Part shown: piece after piece, positions 62,015-64,000 of the stretch
How positions within the stretch are numbered: the stretch's first letter is position 1
Layout: every line of letters begins with the position of its first letter
Assembly: GCF_028993555.1 (NCBI RefSeq)
Contig: NZ_CP118611.1
Coordinates: forward strand, 421,001 to 485,000
Length of the DNA stretch: 64,000 nucleotides
Origin: Ensifer adhaerens
GTDB lineage: Bacteria > Pseudomonadota > Alphaproteobacteria > Rhizobiales > Rhizobiaceae
Direction of reading: 5' to 3'
The notes under the pieces: generated by a model
Told to the model about the DNA's origin: nothing
What the model saw: only the letters and a program-made list of their open reading frames with translations
The model's database searches: none
Made by a program: the position numbers and the translations under genes

Positions 62015-63157
62015 ATGGATTTTCGCCTGTCGGAGGAGCAGGAGGCCATTCGTCAGATGGCGCTCGATTTCGCGCGTGACGAGATTGCCCCTCATGCGAT
62101 CGACTGGGATCAGCAGAAGTATTTTCCGGTCGACACGCTGCGCGGCGCTGCAGCGCTCGGCATGGCCGGCATCTACGTCCGCGACGACGTCGGCGGCACG
62201 GGGCTGACGCGGCTCGATGCGGCCATCATCATCGAGGCGCTCGCGACCGGTTGCCCGGCCGTCGCCTCCTTCGTTTCGATCCACAACATGTGCTCCGGCA
62301 TGATCGACCGTTACGGCACGGACGAACAGCGCCAGCGGTTGCTGCCGAAGCTTTTGACGATGGAGGTGCTCGCGAGCTACTGCCTGACAGAGCCCGGCTC
62401 GGGCTCGGATGCGGCAGCGCTGAAGACCAAGGCGGTGAAGGACGGCAACGACTATGTCTTGACCGGCCAGAAGCAGTTCATCTCCGGCGCCGGCGAATCC
62501 GGCCTCTACGTGATCATGGCGCGAACCGGCGAGGACGGCCCCAAGGGCATCTCCACCTTCGTGGTCGAGAAGGATGCGCCAGGCCTGACATTCGGCGCCA
62601 ATGAAAAGAAGATGGGCTGGCACGTCCAGCCGACCCGGGCCGTCATGCTCGATGGCGTGCGCGTGTCCTCAGAAAACCGGCTCGGCGCGGAGGGTGATGG
62701 CTTCAAGATCGCCATGGGCGGGCTTGACGGCGGCCGCTTGAACATCGCCGCTGCGTCCCTCGGCGGCGCCCAATCCGCTTTCGAAAAGGCGTTAGCTTAC
62801 GTGCAGGAGCGCCGCGCCTTCGGCAAGGCGATCGGCGAATTCCAGGCCCTGCAGTTCCGCCTCGCCGACATGGCGACCGATCTCGAAATTGCCCGCACTT
62901 TCCTCTGGCGTGCCGCCTCGGCACTGGATGCCGGCGATCCCGAAGCGACGAAACTCTGCGCCATGGCCAAGCGCTTCGTCACCGACCGCTGCTTTGCCGT
63001 CGCCAACGACGCCCTGCAGCTTCACGGCGGCTACGGCTATCTCGCCGACTATGGCGTCGAGAAGATTGTCAGGGACCTCCGGGTGCACCAGATCCTCGAG
63101 GGCACCAACGAGATAATGCGCCTCATTGTTGCGCGTTCGCTTATCGGCCGGAAGTAG
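62015..63157 (+). CDS. Acyl-CoA dehydrogenase, probable isobutyryl-CoA dehydrogenase
   Basis: A 380-residue FAD enzyme: DFRLSEEQEAIRQMALDFAR start, flavin-binding YCLTEPGSGSDAAALKT near residue 128, FISGAGESGLYVIMARTG, and the C-terminal ILEGTNEIMRLIVARSLI. The overall type is that of isobutyryl-CoA dehydrogenases, giving methacrylyl-CoA in valine breakdown; short or branched acyl-CoAs cannot be excluded. GGGAGGA is 8 nt before the ATG at 62015. A hydrolase gene of the same pathway follows after 23 bp. Confidence 0.88.
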   Translation: MDFRLSEEQEAIRQMALDFARDEIAPHAIDWDQQKYFPVDTLRGAAALGMAGIYVRDDVGGTGLTRLDAAIIIEALATGCPAVASFVSIHNMCSGMIDRYGTDEQRQRLLPKLLTMEVLASYCLTEPGSGSDAAALKTKAVKDGNDYVLTGQKQFISGAGESGLYVIMARTGEDGPKGISTFVVEKDAPGLTFGANEKKMGWHVQPTRAVMLDGVRVSSENRLGAEGDGFKIAMGGLDGGRLNIAAASLGGAQSAFEKALAYVQERRAFGKAIGEFQALQFRLADMATDLEIARTFLWRAASALDAGDPEATKLCAMAKRFVTDRCFAVANDALQLHGGYGYLADYGVEKIVRDLRVHQILEGTNEIMRLIVARSLIGRK

Positions 63158-63180
63158 GCCAGAAACAGGAAAGATCGTTC

Positions 63181-64000
63181 ATGGACATGCAGGCGCCTGA
63201 AGTCATCGTAGAGCGGCAGGGAGCGATCGGCAGAATCAGGCTGAACCGGACACGCGCGCTCAACAGCCTCAACGTCCCAATGATCCGGCTGATCGCGGCG
63301 GCCCTGACCGAATTCGAAAATGATCCGGCGGTCGCTGCTGTGCTTGTCACGGGCGAGGGCGAACGCGGGCTCTGCGCCGGTGGTGATATCCGCATGATCT
63401 ATGAGAGTGGCCGCGAGCGGCCGGAGGAGGGCGCGCAGTTCTGGCGCGAGGAGTTTGTCGTCAACAGCCGTATCTCTGGCTACCGCAAGCCGTACATTGC
63501 GATCATGGATGGCATCGTCATGGGCGGCGGCGTCGGGATTTCCGCCCACGGCAGCCATCGCATTGTCACCGAACGCACCCGGCTTGCGATGCCCGAGACC
63601 GGTATCGGCTATTTCCCCGATGTCGGCGCCACCTGGCTTTTGCCGAAGGCACCCGGCGAGTTCGGAACCTATCTGGGTCTGACCGGCCGGGATATCGGTG
63701 CGGCCGATGCGATCCATGCGCGCCTTGCGGACAGTTTTGTCACCTCGGACAAGCTGGAAGTTCTCATCGCCGATCTTGCCGCGCTGCCGTCGAGTGCGGG
63801 CAGCGCTGAGGTTGATGCGGTGCTTGCAGCGCATTCGTCGGAGGCTCCGGCAACAGCGCTTCAGGCGCAATTCAGCTTGATCGACCGCTGCTTCGCCTTC
63901 GATACGGTCGAGGAAATTCTGGCAGCGCTCGAGGCGGACGGCTCCGATTTCGCAAAGGAAACGCTGGGGCTGCTCCACTCCCGTTCTGCGCTCAGCATGA
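63181..64000 (+). CDS. 3-hydroxyisobutyryl-CoA hydrolase (partial, runs off the window)
   Basis: The first 273 residues of an enoyl-CoA hydratase/isomerase-family protein of the HIBCH type, with no stop before the end. Seen: GRIRLNRTRALNSLNVPMIR at about 17-36, GLCAGGDIRMIYESG (oxyanion-hole region, about 67-81), KPYIAIMDGIVMGGGVGISA and MPETGIGYFPDVGATWLLPK, the last with the catalytic Glu and Asp pattern of hydroxyisobutyryl-CoA hydrolases. It would free 3-hydroxyisobutyrate in valine catabolism; 3-hydroxyisobutyrate dehydrogenase is expected beyond the edge. AGGAAAG lies upstream of the ATG. Confidence 0.85.
   Translation, partial: MDMQAPEVIVERQGAIGRIRLNRTRALNSLNVPMIRLIAAALTEFENDPAVAAVLVTGEGERGLCAGGDIRMIYESGRERPEEGAQFWREEFVVNSRISGYRKPYIAIMDGIVMGGGVGISAHGSHRIVTERTRLAMPETGIGYFPDVGATWLLPKAPGEFGTYLGLTGRDIGAADAIHARLADSFVTSDKLEVLIADLAALPSSAGSAEVDAVLAAHSSEAPATALQAQFSLIDRCFAFDTVEEILAALEADGSDFAKETLGLLHSRSALSM

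Overview
The window reads as a high-GC alphaproteobacterial replicon of the Sinorhizobium/Ensifer type. Protein families, start-site style (GGAGG ribosome sites, some GTG and TTG starts) and gene order all fit. From memory, the neighbourhood pccB-pccA-bhbA, a phn cluster and an outer-membrane sensor/adenylate cyclase pair resembles part of the S. meliloti pSymB chromid; no alignment was run. I see no tRNA, rRNA, CRISPR array, insertion sequence or replication origin.

Layout. 0-5.2 kb: an SDR dehydrogenase, a division-type transpeptidase (FtsI paralogue) and a FliN/SpoA-domain protein, the last two preceded by perfect TTAA-N7-TTAA CtrA-like boxes; then a small membrane protein and a DUF899 gene coupled to a small membrane gene. 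5.3-9.1 kb: LysR regulator divergent from a periplasmic cyclase-family hydrolase, and a DHA2-type MFS exporter. 9.2-15.2 kb: a galactofuranose-type sugar ABC transporter (YtfQRT-YjfF order) with a divergent LacI regulator and a terminator between binding-protein and ATPase genes. 15.2-19.7 kb: two divergent regulator/enzyme pairs (PNPOx-like/MocR and LysR/dialkylglycine decarboxylase). 20-24.8 kb: a complete Liv-type ABC transporter. 24.8-30.4 kb: a FecR-TPR-beta-barrel outer-membrane protein followed by a CHASE2 adenylate cyclase, a likely envelope-to-cAMP signalling pair (NsrA/CyaK-like). 30.6-38.6 kb: a GntR regulator divergent from a PdxA-like dehydrogenase, a tripartite tricarboxylate transporter, a TIM-barrel enzyme and a DhaK-DhaL kinase, probably a sugar-acid catabolic operon. 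38.9-40.3 kb: two secreted proteins (DUF992, DUF922).

40.3-46.6 kb: a C-P lyase operon phnGHIJKL plus a hexapeptide acyltransferase, with divergent phnF, a Pho box and a PhnF-like operator. A block of about 240 bp between phnI and phnJ carries two conflicting small reading frames and is among the most unusual spots here. 46.8-50.2 kb: SBP56/methanethiol oxidase with a membrane partner, a GST and a VOC protein. 50.5-54.1 kb: unassigned envelope proteins, including three consecutive membrane-anchored proteins facing a polytopic one.

54.1-64 kb: methylmalonyl-CoA mutase, propionyl-CoA carboxylase alpha and beta subunits with a coupled small membrane gene between them, a PccR-like regulator, an acyl-CoA dehydrogenase and a 3-hydroxyisobutyryl-CoA hydrolase cut by the window end. 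These would carry valine carbon through propionyl-CoA to succinyl-CoA. The reading that most deserves follow-up is the sensor/cyclase pair, the phnI-phnJ insert, the paired CtrA boxes and the unassigned 51-54 kb envelope cluster.
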